The notes below the pieces were generated by a model that made no database searches, was not told where the DNA came from, and worked only from the letters and a program-made list of their open reading frames with translations. Source: Lateolabrax maculatus (Eukaryota > Chordata > Actinopteri > Acropomatiformes > Lateolabracidae). From it: DNA of 64,000 bases. The stretch is from positions 18,559,501 to 18,623,500 of the forward strand of contig CM062210.1 of assembly GCA_031216445.1 (NCBI GenBank). The letters are read 5' to 3'. A program made the position numbers and the translations under genes. Below are positions 1 through 10,770 of the stretch, piece after piece; position 1 is the stretch's first letter, and each line of letters opens with the position of its first letter.

Positions 1-3000
1 CGTGCAGATGTCGTGCTGCTGTAATGAGATCCCACAGGCTGCACTATTCATAAGGGACACATGTGCGTGTGTGTGCGTGTGTCTGTGCATGCGTGCGTGC
101 GAGAGGCACAGAGAATTGTACAATATTAGTACACTTTACATCTGGACTTCAAAAAGTCAAAAGGTTACCTTGTGTGTGACAGTAACCAGATGTACAATGT
201 GTGCACATAAACCACAGCTGGGTGAGTCAGTGACACCCAGGTAGTTGAGAATATGAAAGATGACAGATCTGCTGATGCAGACGAAATTGCAAAATAAATG
301 CAGGCTTGATTCATCAGTGATCAAAAATGTGGTTTGGCCCAGAATCCTTCTGTGTCTTCTGCTGAGCCTCTTGGACATATCTGGATGCACTGCTTGGATT
401 TATCTTTAAGGCCTTCATAATTATTGCATTTACAAAATGATTAATGGACCAATTATAATCCCCATTGGAACTACAAGAGTGTTTGTACAAAAGTCAGAAT
501 TTCAGGGTAGGTATGGGATTTTTCGAACAAACAAATGACCCGGGTCAAGCATAGGGTGGGACTGTTATAAAGACGAGTGTGTATGTGCTCATTACTCATC
601 CCATATTTAAATACTTATAAAAAGCTTTCACCAAGCTGCAACTCCTGATATAGGCCATGCCCATTTCTGTCTCGATCAGTTTCTTTTTTTATTTTTTCCC
701 CCACAAACACATGAAATATGCCAAAATTTTCTTGAGTTTGCACTCTGTTTGCCAGCCATTTGTTTGTACAGTATCAACCTCAAAAACAGATTTTCCAAAT
801 GGCACAAAACTTTGTAGGCATATCCAAGTTCTGTATTAAATTTGGGAACACTGTAATTTGAGAATTATTATTATATATATATATATACTTTTTTTTTTAA
901 AGATCATTATTACCTTTTCCAAATTGCCCTGTATTTGCTAAATACATCCACAGTGGGCTCTAGATTCGGATTGTCAAATCTGATGAAAATCAGCTAAACA
1001 GTAGGGCAAACACAGGAGATCTAAAAATATGACAAGTCATTTGAGGCGTCATGTTGACCTCTGGTGGACTGTATGTGTTTGCACAGGTCTCTCTCTGGCT
1101 CAGTGCAGCTCAACATCTGATGTGGGTGTAATCAAATTAATTATTCAGATATGCACCGATAATGCGCTCTTCCACATTTTTCCATTAATATTCACCCTTT
1201 GAAAAAAGAAAGGTGTACTTTGGTTTAAGTTCAATACTCAAACATTCAGCCACACTCATTGTGAATAACTTTTAGTTTGCACCAGATTAGTTGTGCTGTG
1301 CAGGATAAAGCTGGACTGATGTTCCACAGGGGCTATTTTTACCCCATGGTCTGATATTAAAGCTTGGCACTGTGGCACTGTGGAAACAGAGGAGCTGAAG
1401 TTAGGGACCATCTCAAAAGTGCATTTTGTTTGGCCAGGGGAGCGGTTTCATTTTTTCTTTTTTTTTGCCAATAGATTTCTTATTTTTACTTGACATGTAA
1501 TCATTTAATTTAGACTTTTCCCCCTACATGCACATTCTTAAAAACATTATGCAATGGCACCACTGTGTTATTTTAGAAAAATAACACACACTAGTGTTAC
1601 TAATAATCCAAGCGATCCTCCACCATGCCACCAAGATATTAAGAGTTTTTGATCTTGTGTGGCTCTTGAGACGTGGCTTTCAATTGAGCCACCAAAAACA
1701 ATTTGGGAAGTCCCATAATCTTTTCCCACTGCACATCTCTGTGATAATGGCTGGAATGGTTCATGAGCCAATCAAATTGTCAGGCAGGAAACCTCAGGGT
1801 GACAGCAAACAGAAGAATTTAAATCTGTTTCTTCATCCTTTCCTCACGTCACGCGATCAAGCACAGTAAATTCCCCCAAATTCTACCTTAAGATGTTCAC
1901 TGGTCCGGACATACCATCTTCACCTCCAGCGATGTCAGTGATACTAGAAAAGGTTGTATGTAATGAATGCCCCCAGGTAATGTCAGGGTCCTACGACAGT
2001 CAACAGGAAAAGTCAACGCTTAAGTAAAAATCACAACTGATACTTTAAATATCCATGACGCGACTACTGGAGTCTTTGCCATAATCCTTTCCTGAGTATA
2101 AGTCTGGAGTCTATCTGCTGTACCTTTCAAATGACATTTTTTATGAGAATTCTGATTCACATTACAGTTGTTATAAATGGCACACCAAAATGATAAACCA
2201 CTTTAATTTTGAGGATTTATTTTCCAAAAAGAATGTAATGACAGTTTAACAACAGTGTGAACAGAGAAGTAGTGATTATGTTTTGAACAAATATCTTTGA
2301 CACACAATTTAAAGTTTCCAGGATTTCAGTCATGGTTGATTTAACAACTCACATGGTTACTATGATCAAGTGTAGGTTTAATAGTACAGTAAACAATCTC
2401 TGTGCATCTACTTTGTCAGAAGTACAACAGAAGAGCAACAGGTGGCCTGACCATCAGGACCAGTTTAGGGTTTAGTGTCTCTTAATGGATGACCCGCTGT
2501 ACTTACTGGGCCACAGGCGCCTGTACATAAAGAAATCAGTCAATAATAACTGAAACTGTGTTGTGATTTAATGCTGCGTACGGTGCAATTGGTTTTCCAC
2601 ACAACAGCAGGGAACAGTGACCATGCTGAGATGTGCCGCCAGTTGAAAGCAGCCCCTCAAGTAACAGCTCACTATTCAATTACTTCCTTGCAAAAGGTAA
2701 AAATTACATGATGACGAAAACATGCAGAAAATTTGCTGTTTGAAGTAATGTTTTGTAGAAGCATTTCTAATGAGCAATTGTGGACAGTGTCAGGTGAGAA
2801 CCACACTGCATTTCCTGCAGTAGCAGTGGGATGTTCTGTTTGAATTAGCAGAAACTTAAAGGTAGGGTAGGCTATTTATTCTGGAAGCACTGTTAGTTAT
2901 ATTTGTTGAAATTCTCTTTACATCCCGACAGCAATAAAAAAAATGAAATGCTCTGACATAAAAAAAGTAATAAATCTGGTGCCTGTGGCCAACGCAGGAC

Positions 3001-4066
3001 TGTAAGAAGCCTGTCCAATCATTTTATCTGGACAGAATGAAATGATTGGACGGCCTACCTGCCTGTCTACCTTCATACTGGACTGCTGGCGCACACTCTG
3101 TCCGTGCACTCGTTGTGCATGACCAGAGTCTTCCTGATATCTAACATTACCACAGCTAGCTGCTGCTAGTCACTGCTTCAAAATCAATTTATAATTTAAT
3201 TTCCCGACAGTAACATGATAGCTAAGTATCGACAACAGCCATATAGGCTGTTTACGTTCATTATGATTTGGTGTTTTCTTACATGTGAATGACACATGAG
3301 ATAGTTGGATATGGTTACCAACGATCTGCTGCGCACCTCTTCCCAACACACTCTCGCATAGACATATATACATACAATATGTATGTATGTATGTATATAC
3401 AGTAACTTATTGTAAGGTGCTGCAGCACCAATTCTGGTTGCGCTCAGAGCTGCACTGTATGGTTAGTGGCATGAGGTATTACTGTAGCCAGGTGCGCTGC
3501 TGGTGACGTCATAAGGAAGTGCCAACCTGAGCTGGGGAATCATGCTGGCTGGACGTCGACTGCCTCGTAGTACGAGGCGATATTTTGTTGTAGGACACTG
3601 AGGAGCTGGGGCTGCATTAAATGGAATGTTTAAACTACATTACCTCCTGCTATGATGCTGTGGGGTGAAGTGTGCGCAAGGCTGATTGTGTTATATGTTC
3701 AAAGGTGCGGGGATTTGATGCGGTTCGCCTGGGTTGCCAGGGAGTTGTCAGGCAGTGCACGTTCATGTGTTTTGGTGGAGTGGCTTTGGAGATTTTTTCG
3801 GTTGGATACGTTCAAAATCTAGCTTCTCTCGCTGGTTTCTCCAAAGCTACCTACCTCAGCTTTAATACAGCACTGACACGATGCTAAGAAAACACAGTAA
3901 ACGGTTAGTCTGTTATTAATTAGACACAGTTGCACGGGATTAGATGTAAGCATCACTATCCTGTGAATCCCTCATGCTCAGGTAGGCAACCTGAATCCAG
4001 CACTGGAGTGGCAGACACTACCACTATTCTCTGAGCAAAAAAAGAAATTCTAGCACACTCCAACAC
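1..4066. other. Intergenic stretch, no gene recognised
   Basis: I see no convincing exon here. Open frames are short and none encodes a recognised domain. The stretch is AT-rich with a GT-rich microsatellite at about 64-110, a short TATG/TATA tract at about 3364-3402, and a promoter-like cluster near 3.5 kb that is listed separately. A possible polyadenylation signal for the zinc-finger gene (ATTAAA on the minus strand) lies at 3861-3866. Confidence 0.5.
3500..3580. promoter_or_regulatory. Promoter-like cluster: CRE palindrome, ETS-type site, short inverted repeat
   Basis: A perfect cAMP-response element palindrome TGACGTCA lies at 3504-3511. An ETS-type AGGAAGT core follows about 4 bases later. 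A perfect 8-bp-arm palindrome (GCCTCGTA, G, TACGAGGC) lies at 3562-3578. The stretch is richer in G+C and CpG than its surroundings. CRE plus ETS sites are typical of vertebrate housekeeping promoters, but I could not tie this one to a gene; the nearest is the zinc-finger gene, whose 3' end faces it. Function is inference only. Confidence 0.3.
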
Positions 4067-5020
4067 TCAGTCAACGCTCTCTTCATCTACATCAACACAA
4101 CGATGTACCTTCAAGGATTTTGGCCAAGCAAATAGTCTTTTACATCGAGAACACCAGTATGGTTTCTCTCCAGAGTGGCAACGCAGGTGTTGATTGTAAC
4201 TACTTAGATGAGTGTATCTCTTACCACATTGTTCACACTGATATGGTTTCTCACCAGTGTGGGTACGCCGGTGTCTGTTATAATCACTGGACTCAGTGAA
4301 CTGTTTTTCACAGTGGTCACACTGGTATGGCTTCTCTCCAGTGTGGACAAGCAGGTGTCTCTTATAGTGACTTGCGCAACTAAAGCTCTTCCCACATTGT
4401 TCACACTGGTATGGCTTTTCTCCCGTGTGGACACGCAAGTGTCTCTTGTAATCACCTAAGAAACGAAAACTCTTCCCACATTGCTCACACCGATGTGGCT
4501 TCTCTCCGGTGTGTATACGCAGGTGTGTTTTGTAATTACTTAAGCGACTGAAACCCTTTTCACACTGGTCACACTGGTATGGCTTCTCTCCGGTGTGGAC
4601 ACGCTGGTGGTCCTTGTAACTACTTAACAAACTGAAACTGTTCCCACATTGGTCACACTGGTACGGTTTCTCTCCGGTGTGGATGCGCAGGTGTCTCTTG
4701 TAATGACATAAGTAACTGAAACTCTTTTCACATTGTTCACACTGGTAGGGTTTCTCTCCAGTGTGTCCCCGCAGGTGCGTCTTGTAAACATCTGAGTGAC
4801 TGAAACTCTTTCCACATTGGTCACACTTGTATGGTCCAGTGTGGTTACACAGATGTTTTCTGTATGAACTCTGGTTGCTGAAATGTCTCCCACATTGGTT
4901 GCAGCAGTATGGTTTTTCTTCAGTGTGGGTGTGCAAGTGTAGCTTGTATGCATTTAGTTGGCTGAAACTGTTGCCACACTGTTCACAGCGGTAGTTTCTC
5001 TGCAGTGTGAGAGAGTCCAT
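4067..5020 (-). CDS. C2H2 zinc-finger protein, 11 tandem fingers
   Basis: This encodes a 317-residue protein made almost entirely of tandem C2H2 zinc fingers, so a sequence-specific nuclear DNA-binding protein is expected. I count ten canonical C-x2-C...H-x3-H fingers joined mostly by TGEKPY linkers. An eleventh ends H-R-C instead of H-x3-H and is probably degenerate. The linker between fingers 2 and 3 is shortened (HTGPYKC). Most fingers carry Tyr where the core Leu usually sits (for example SSYKTH), a pattern that recurs through the array and suggests expansion by internal duplication. There is no KRAB, SCAN, BTB or ZAD domain before the fingers. The start is supported by an in-frame TAA at 5027-5029 just upstream and by G at -3 and +4. 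A splice acceptor at 5089-5090 suggests the exon begins at 5088 and is joined to a non-coding exon near 6.5 kb. The exact orthologue cannot be assigned. Confidence 0.85.
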   Translation of the reverse strand: MDSLTLQRNYRCEQCGNSFSQLNAYKLHLHTHTEEKPYCCNQCGRHFSNQSSYRKHLCNHTGPYKCDQCGKSFSHSDVYKTHLRGHTGEKPYQCEQCEKSFSYLCHYKRHLRIHTGEKPYQCDQCGNSFSLLSSYKDHQRVHTGEKPYQCDQCEKGFSRLSNYKTHLRIHTGEKPHRCEQCGKSFRFLGDYKRHLRVHTGEKPYQCEQCGKSFSCASHYKRHLLVHTGEKPYQCDHCEKQFTESSDYNRHRRTHTGEKPYQCEQCGKRYTHLSSYNQHLRCHSGEKPYWCSRCKRLFAWPKSLKVHRCVDVDEESVD

Positions 5021-5088
5021 GCCTTCTTAGACTTTCAAACTGACTGAAAGACTTCCAACACAATCCTGTCTGGGTCTGTGTGTTTCAA

Positions 5089-6498
5089 CTGAGGAAAATA
5101 TAGAAAAAGAGAAATTAAGGTCAGAGTGCAGGACTTGATCAAATGCTGCTCGCCCATTAAGTAGCCATACTATGGAACTTCACAACTGTAAACATCTTTA
5201 CCTACTGAAATATATATATATCCTCAAATATGGCAGGGGCCATTGCACGTTTTCTGATCCGCTCCTATTTTAAATTGCTGTTGATGCTGTTTGTTATTAA
5301 GGTACTGACTGTTCTGACTTCACCTATCCGTTTAAGTTACGGCTTTTCACTGTGAAACCATTTTCGATCAGTTTCATAATTTAACAAGACTAGTTCGAAA
5401 CCTAATCTATGGTTGGGCCGTGTGTGGTCAATATGCTAAATTGTGGCCAGATTGTTACACAGACGGTCAGTGGTAGTGTCTATGATGTGAATTCCTGAAT
5501 ATTAAATGTTTTTCTGCAATTTTCTATGGTGGTCCCAGTTATATTAGTTCTTAAAGTACTGACGCAGCATATCAAATGGCATGGTTATGGTACATTTGAT
5601 TACATTTATTTTAATAAATGCAGGTGCAAGAAAACACTTCCCACTCAAATCTTAAAATGTTTGATTTGAAAGAGAACTTCTAATGAAGCAAATTACACTC
5701 ATTAATAGTAAGTGGTAGACCTTATTAAGTACTCAATATATTATACAGTAGTAAAGAAAATGTTACATTTCAGCAAACCAATATAGAAGTTGTTATTATT
5801 ATTAAGTTAAAATATGAAGAACTTGTCAGTGTGTTACAATGTCCTTTGAGGTGACTTGACCACAGTAATGTATAGTGAGACTACTTCAACTTTTATATGG
5901 TCATAGTCAGGAACATTTTGAGCAGAAATACATTTTGCTTCTCCGCAAACCCATTATGGAAATGGCTTTATCATACGAGGAGCTCAAGTGAATCATTATT
6001 GCTGAAAAAGGGCATTTTGAAATAAAATGATTGATAAAATGACCCAATACAACTATTATGACAGTGTATGATGAATTAACGTTTCATAATGAGTTGAGTT
6101 AGAATTGTTTAACAAATCGTTGGTTCATTAATATATTTTTCAGAAGTTATTAATATGATAATTGATTTCCTATAGTATAGTGGACATGTTGGGGTCCCGT
6201 ACCGCAGGGCTAACACACTGGCAGCCTAGCATTAAAACATCCGAGCTAAAACACGGTGCAGTAAGGAAGCTCCGGGTGCCGGGCTGCAGACCGGGTCTGA
6301 ACACAGGAGACAGCTGAAGCGTCGACGAGGCGCCGGCTGAGCTTAGCGCCGCCGAGCTAAACGCGACGCAAAGTTAGCAGCAACACGCCGGAGGGAGACC
6401 GCTGCGTCTCTGCGGGGGAGCCGCGAAGCACTACAGCCGCTGTGCTCTCCCCAACAAGAAGGTCAGGCACGGACGGACGAAAACAGAGCAGCGGGTAC
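5089..6498 (-). other. Probable 5' UTR intron of the zinc-finger gene
   Basis: On the minus strand a donor (GAAACAG then GTACCC) lies with its GT at 6497-6498. A pyrimidine-rich acceptor (TTTTCCTCAG) ends at 5089. Between them is AT-rich sequence with no coding potential that I recognise. The intron is inferred only from these splice signals and from the GC-rich island upstream of the zinc-finger exon. Confidence 0.4.
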
Positions 6499-6640
6499 CT
6501 GTTTCCTCCGGGTTTACTCCAGGTTTCCTCCGGGTTTCCTCCGGGTTTCCTCTCCTCTCTCCTCCACTTCCGCCCGGCGTCGCTTCCTCTCTCGAGGGAC
6601 TGCAGCGGCCAGCACACGAGGGTCACGTGACTGACGGAAA
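6200..6640 (-). promoter_or_regulatory. GC-rich (CpG-island-like) promoter and first exon of the zinc-finger gene
   Basis: This block is far richer in G+C and CpG than the AT-rich sequence on both sides. It contains a 10-bp perfect E-box palindrome GTCACGTGAC at 6622-6631, a USF/MITF/TFE3-type site. Short tandem copies of an 11-base TTTCCTCCGGG unit lie at about 6501-6551. A minus-strand donor follows at 6497-6498. It is the natural candidate promoter for the zinc-finger gene downstream on the minus strand. A plus-strand or bidirectional transcript cannot be excluded. Confidence 0.45.
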
Positions 6641-8905
6641 CAGCCGAAAGCTTTTTTTTTTTTTAAAACACAAATCTTTATTTTCGAAGTTCACCATACT
6701 GCGTATGAATGCACGTTTTTTTAATCAAGAAAATACTGATAATTTTGATGTCGGTTCAGCAGTGGTGAGTCCTACATGATTCCTACTGTGACCTCTAGCT
6801 GCAGTACTATTGCTCAAAACCATCCTCAATCATAAGGCACTTAGAATAGAGCTTGACTGTAAAAGATGAGAATATGGGAACTATATTTAATGGCTGAAAG
6901 AGATAGGAGAAGAACAACTACGCCACTGGGGGAATTACACTCCAGGAAATGTCTCACCAATTACCAATAACCTTAACTGCAGGCTTCAACAACGAGGCAC
7001 ACAGACTGGTCGAGTGGTTGAGTGAGCAAACAGAGACATTTAGATTAGATTGATAGGAAACTGGAAGTCACTGCCCGAAAGAACGGCAAACAAATCAGTT
7101 ACAGGAGCTGTACGCAACAGTGTTAAATCGAGTACAAAACATGGGTCTCTGAGTCCCTCCACTGTGCAGGAAACAGAAAATAAATTTTCTGGTATCATGT
7201 CCCTCTCTACTGAATCTTCTGTCCAAACCAGAGACTAATTATGGTCCAAACTGAAGGACCAGGTGTGCCAGCAGTAGAGAGCAGTCCCTTACTGTTTCAC
7301 TGGACTCAAACACTTGAAATTCCCCAAATTAAAATAAAACTTCAATTAAATTAAACAATTACATTTACAATTCAAACATTTCAAAGTAAAAATGCGGTGA
7401 AAGGGCAGTCGCAACAAGTAGGCGGACCCGGACCACGTCTGGAAAACATATCTCGTCCCATTATTGGTAAACTGGAACAGTTCAAACAGAAAGAACTAGT
7501 AAAGAGCAGGGCTCGAGAGCTGAGAGGGACAACATTCGGCATCAGCAATCAATTATCCAGATTTCTTTTAAATCTCACTGTGTGGACATTGTCAACATTG
7601 TTCAAACTTAACCATATAGTATATTCTAAACTAACACATTTACTCTTTTCCCTCTCTCTATTCCACTCTTCACCACACACATAGTCGTGTTTCCACCACT
7701 TCAGAGGACATACATGATGAATGCATAGTATGACTTACGTTCATTTCCTTGAGATCTATTCTTATCCTAACCATAACCACTACTTGCCTAACACTTACCC
7801 TGTCCTTAAACCAATTCTTCACCCTCAAATGTAATGATTTACCAAGGGAGCTAGAAGTAGTACTTGCCTGAACCTGGCACTGCTGGATTTGACTGGGGCC
7901 CTGTAACACAGACGGCAGATTAAAGTGACAGGGCCATGGCGTACAAATAACTCCCCGTTACAGTCTCAAATTAAATTCATCCCCAACACACCGTGAGCAG
8001 AATCAATGTGAGGGTCTCTGATGATCCACACCACATATTTTGCAATTACCTCACCACAAAGCTCAACATCCAACTCGCATTGGGTATTGTTAGGGGGGCG
8101 GGGGTTTTCCCGACTGCTGGTTTAAGTCAGTTAGGCCTAGTACTAGATCTGGGAAAGGGGAAGACGGCTGAGTCTGGGCAGTCACTCTCTTACCATAACA
8201 GTCTGTGGAAAAAATGACCAGCTACCTCCCCCCAAATCGTACATACAAAGAAGAGCTTGGACACGGAAAGACAATTGATGAGTCTGTATGCAAGCATGGA
8301 CCTCCTCAGTCCACTCAGCAATGCTTAGACAGTAGACCAGTCCTAACTCTAAACATGGGACACTCTGGTCTCTGGCCACATAAATAAGTCTCCTCACAGA
8401 CACCATTTTTCCAATTCTGGTCAGATGAAAACTGTACTGTCTGAGCCTGGTGCTCACAGTGGTAGGTTTTGAGAGAGAGGTCGTGTAAGAGGAAACCGGA
8501 CGTGGATCCTGACAACCGTTTACTGAGGCTTAAAGGGGGAGCTGGGGTTTGGAATTACGCAAACCTCCGTGTTTCCAAATTCACTGCAGCCCGCCCTCCC
8601 AATGACCCCCTTGTCCTTCCTCGGGCCCCCACCTTTTTTTCGCTCCGCACCAGCCACCAGCCATCAGCCAGGAAGGGCTGGGTATATTTCATGTCTGCTT
8701 TGCGGAATGATTGATGACTCACTAGCACATTCACAGCATGACCCCAGCAGACTTATTTCAGTGACAGGGCGTTTTTACACCACCTGAACCTACTAAGCTA
8801 AAACAAACTGATGTCGGGCCTGACAGAAATGTGTTAAATCTTGCTCGGCTCTCTTTCTGTTTTGTGGAGTCTGTCTGTCTGTTTGAAGTTTTGTCTCAGC
8901 TGCTG

Positions 8906-9090
8906 CTGGGGTGGGGTGGGGGGGGGGTTATTTTGAGAAGTAGACAAAGAGGAATGGGATGGTTGGCATACCAGGGACACACACCACCATGTACCCATTC
9001 GGCTACAGCTGCATGCACGTGCACAAACACACATGCGCACACACACACACATACACGCACACCCAAACATGCACTTGCACACATACTTGC
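8906..9090. repeat. Poly-G tract and CA-rich microsatellite
   Basis: A G-rich run at about 8910-8930 is followed at about 9014-9090 by an imperfect CA/CACG dinucleotide tract. These tracts account for the short open frames called here on both strands, which are Cys/Val- or Thr/His-rich artefacts. Confidence 0.8.
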
Positions 9091-10039
9091 TGCATGAGGA
9101 GCAGGGTTATTATTATGATGTGTTCAGTTTATCTCCTACCTGCACCCCTGCCTGATAAACAAATACAGTTAAGTGAGGGGACTGACATGAATTCCTGGCC
9201 ACTGGTTACAGTGACAATGTTCCCGTATAAAAGTGTGATTTATGTGTCATGCAGGTCTTAAAGACTGGCGTCTTGAGCTTCATGCAATTGTGTATTGGTA
9301 AAAGAAAACACAACAGGAGTACATCATGTGTTTTTAGATTATCATACCAGCCTTTCTATTCAGACTTTTCTTAAAAAAACATTTCTAATCCTTTAACACA
9401 TAATTTTCTCTGTTACACACAACATTCTCACTTTATAGAGTTGAGATAACCTGCTAGCAAACAGTTGCCTATGTACACACCCAGCAGATGTAGAGTTGTG
9501 TCTCTGGCCACCTGATGATTCTTAAATCCAATATTCATGGTCCTGTTTTGGTCTTTACCTCCACTCTTGAAAAATATAGAGTTGGGTGATAATTCCCCGT
9601 GGGTTTATCATGACTGCTTTCACACTATACAATAAATGTTTGAAATTATTGATAGCAGCATTAAAATATTGTAGCTTTAAAGTTTTAAATAATTAAATGT
9701 GAAAATCTCCTCGAGCAAGGCCCTTGACTCCTATCTGTTGTTATAAAACACTTTAAAAAGTGTAATCTGTTCTCCCTGCGAAACTAACTAACCAAGTCAT
9801 TGCAATGCACTGAAATATATGATATTCATATGTATCAAATTGGAAATAGAAGAAAGAAACAGAAGGTCTATGAAAACTGGAAAAAATCCTTTTCTAGTTC
9901 ATATGTTTTTCCTTACACATTCCTGTTTCAACTTTAACAACCTGTTTTCTTCCCTATGACATAAACCGCCTTTACCCTTTCAATCCACAGTGATATTTGG
10001 AGGTTGCAGTAGACTGTGGATTGTAGTAGTAGTAAAATA

Positions 10040-10770
10040 CTTAAAGCTGCATTAATTATTTTTATGGCCTCTTGGAAGCAGCGCAACAAGCTGTCAACAC
10101 ATCATTGATATTTTATCACCTTATAAAGTTTTAACTTAGCTGACATGGACAAATATGCCCATTCATTTGGAGTTAGGTTTCTGGACACCCAACAAATGTC
10201 AGTCTAAAGACATAACAACCTATAAAGCATTGCTGGCTTAATCTATCTGTTGACGGCTTTTTGTCGCACGGACATAGGAGACTTTGGCATTAATGTTCCT
10301 TACAGCTTCATTCAGACATTAATTAAAAGTGAAAATATAAGGAGAGCATGCTGGTCAGATTAACACTGTAAATGGTTTTCATAAACCAATCTGATATGGA
10401 AAGAATCTCTTAAAACTCTCTCCCACAGGTGTTTATTAAACTGAATTAACTGATTCTAGTAAGATTGCCACCACCAGGGTGCTTTTTCAACATGGCAACA
10501 ACATGTCAAATTGCCATGAGACAAACATAAAGGCGTGCATGTCTGACAGGGGGTTACTCTCTTTTTATCTCTGTTAACTCTGTTTTGGTCTCCACCAACT
10601 CCAAGAACAACACCTTGCTTTTTAGCTGCTAAATCCTTCACTATATTCACCAACTTGTCGCTAACTTTGTCCGTCTTTTGTTTGGTGTTGGGCAGGTAGT
10701 GTACAGTCTGCCATGGCTGGAAACAAGGCAGATCAGAGCGGTGAGACTGGAACAAAACAGTAGAGCTGCA
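10040..10770. repeat. Dispersed-repeat-like block (probable DNA-transposon remnant)
   Basis: Two stretches (about 10065-10200 and 10600-10700) resemble interspersed sequence I associate with many teleost genomes. This is recognition from memory, not an alignment. A minus-strand open frame of 106 codons at 10456-10776 covers part of it but shows no domain. Ends, family and target duplication are not visible to me. Confidence 0.25.

Noticed and set aside
61..110. Repeat array at the window start considered as a possible CRISPR-like or satellite array
   Set aside because: Only a short GT-rich microsatellite; there is no spacer structure, and the genome is vertebrate.
4204..4459. Shifted-frame open frames on both strands inside the zinc-finger exon
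   Set aside because: Shadows of the repeated finger codons; they contain no domain of their own.
8834..9261. Overlapping open frames rich in Cys/Val and Thr/His
   Set aside because: They are translations of CA/GT microsatellites, not genes.
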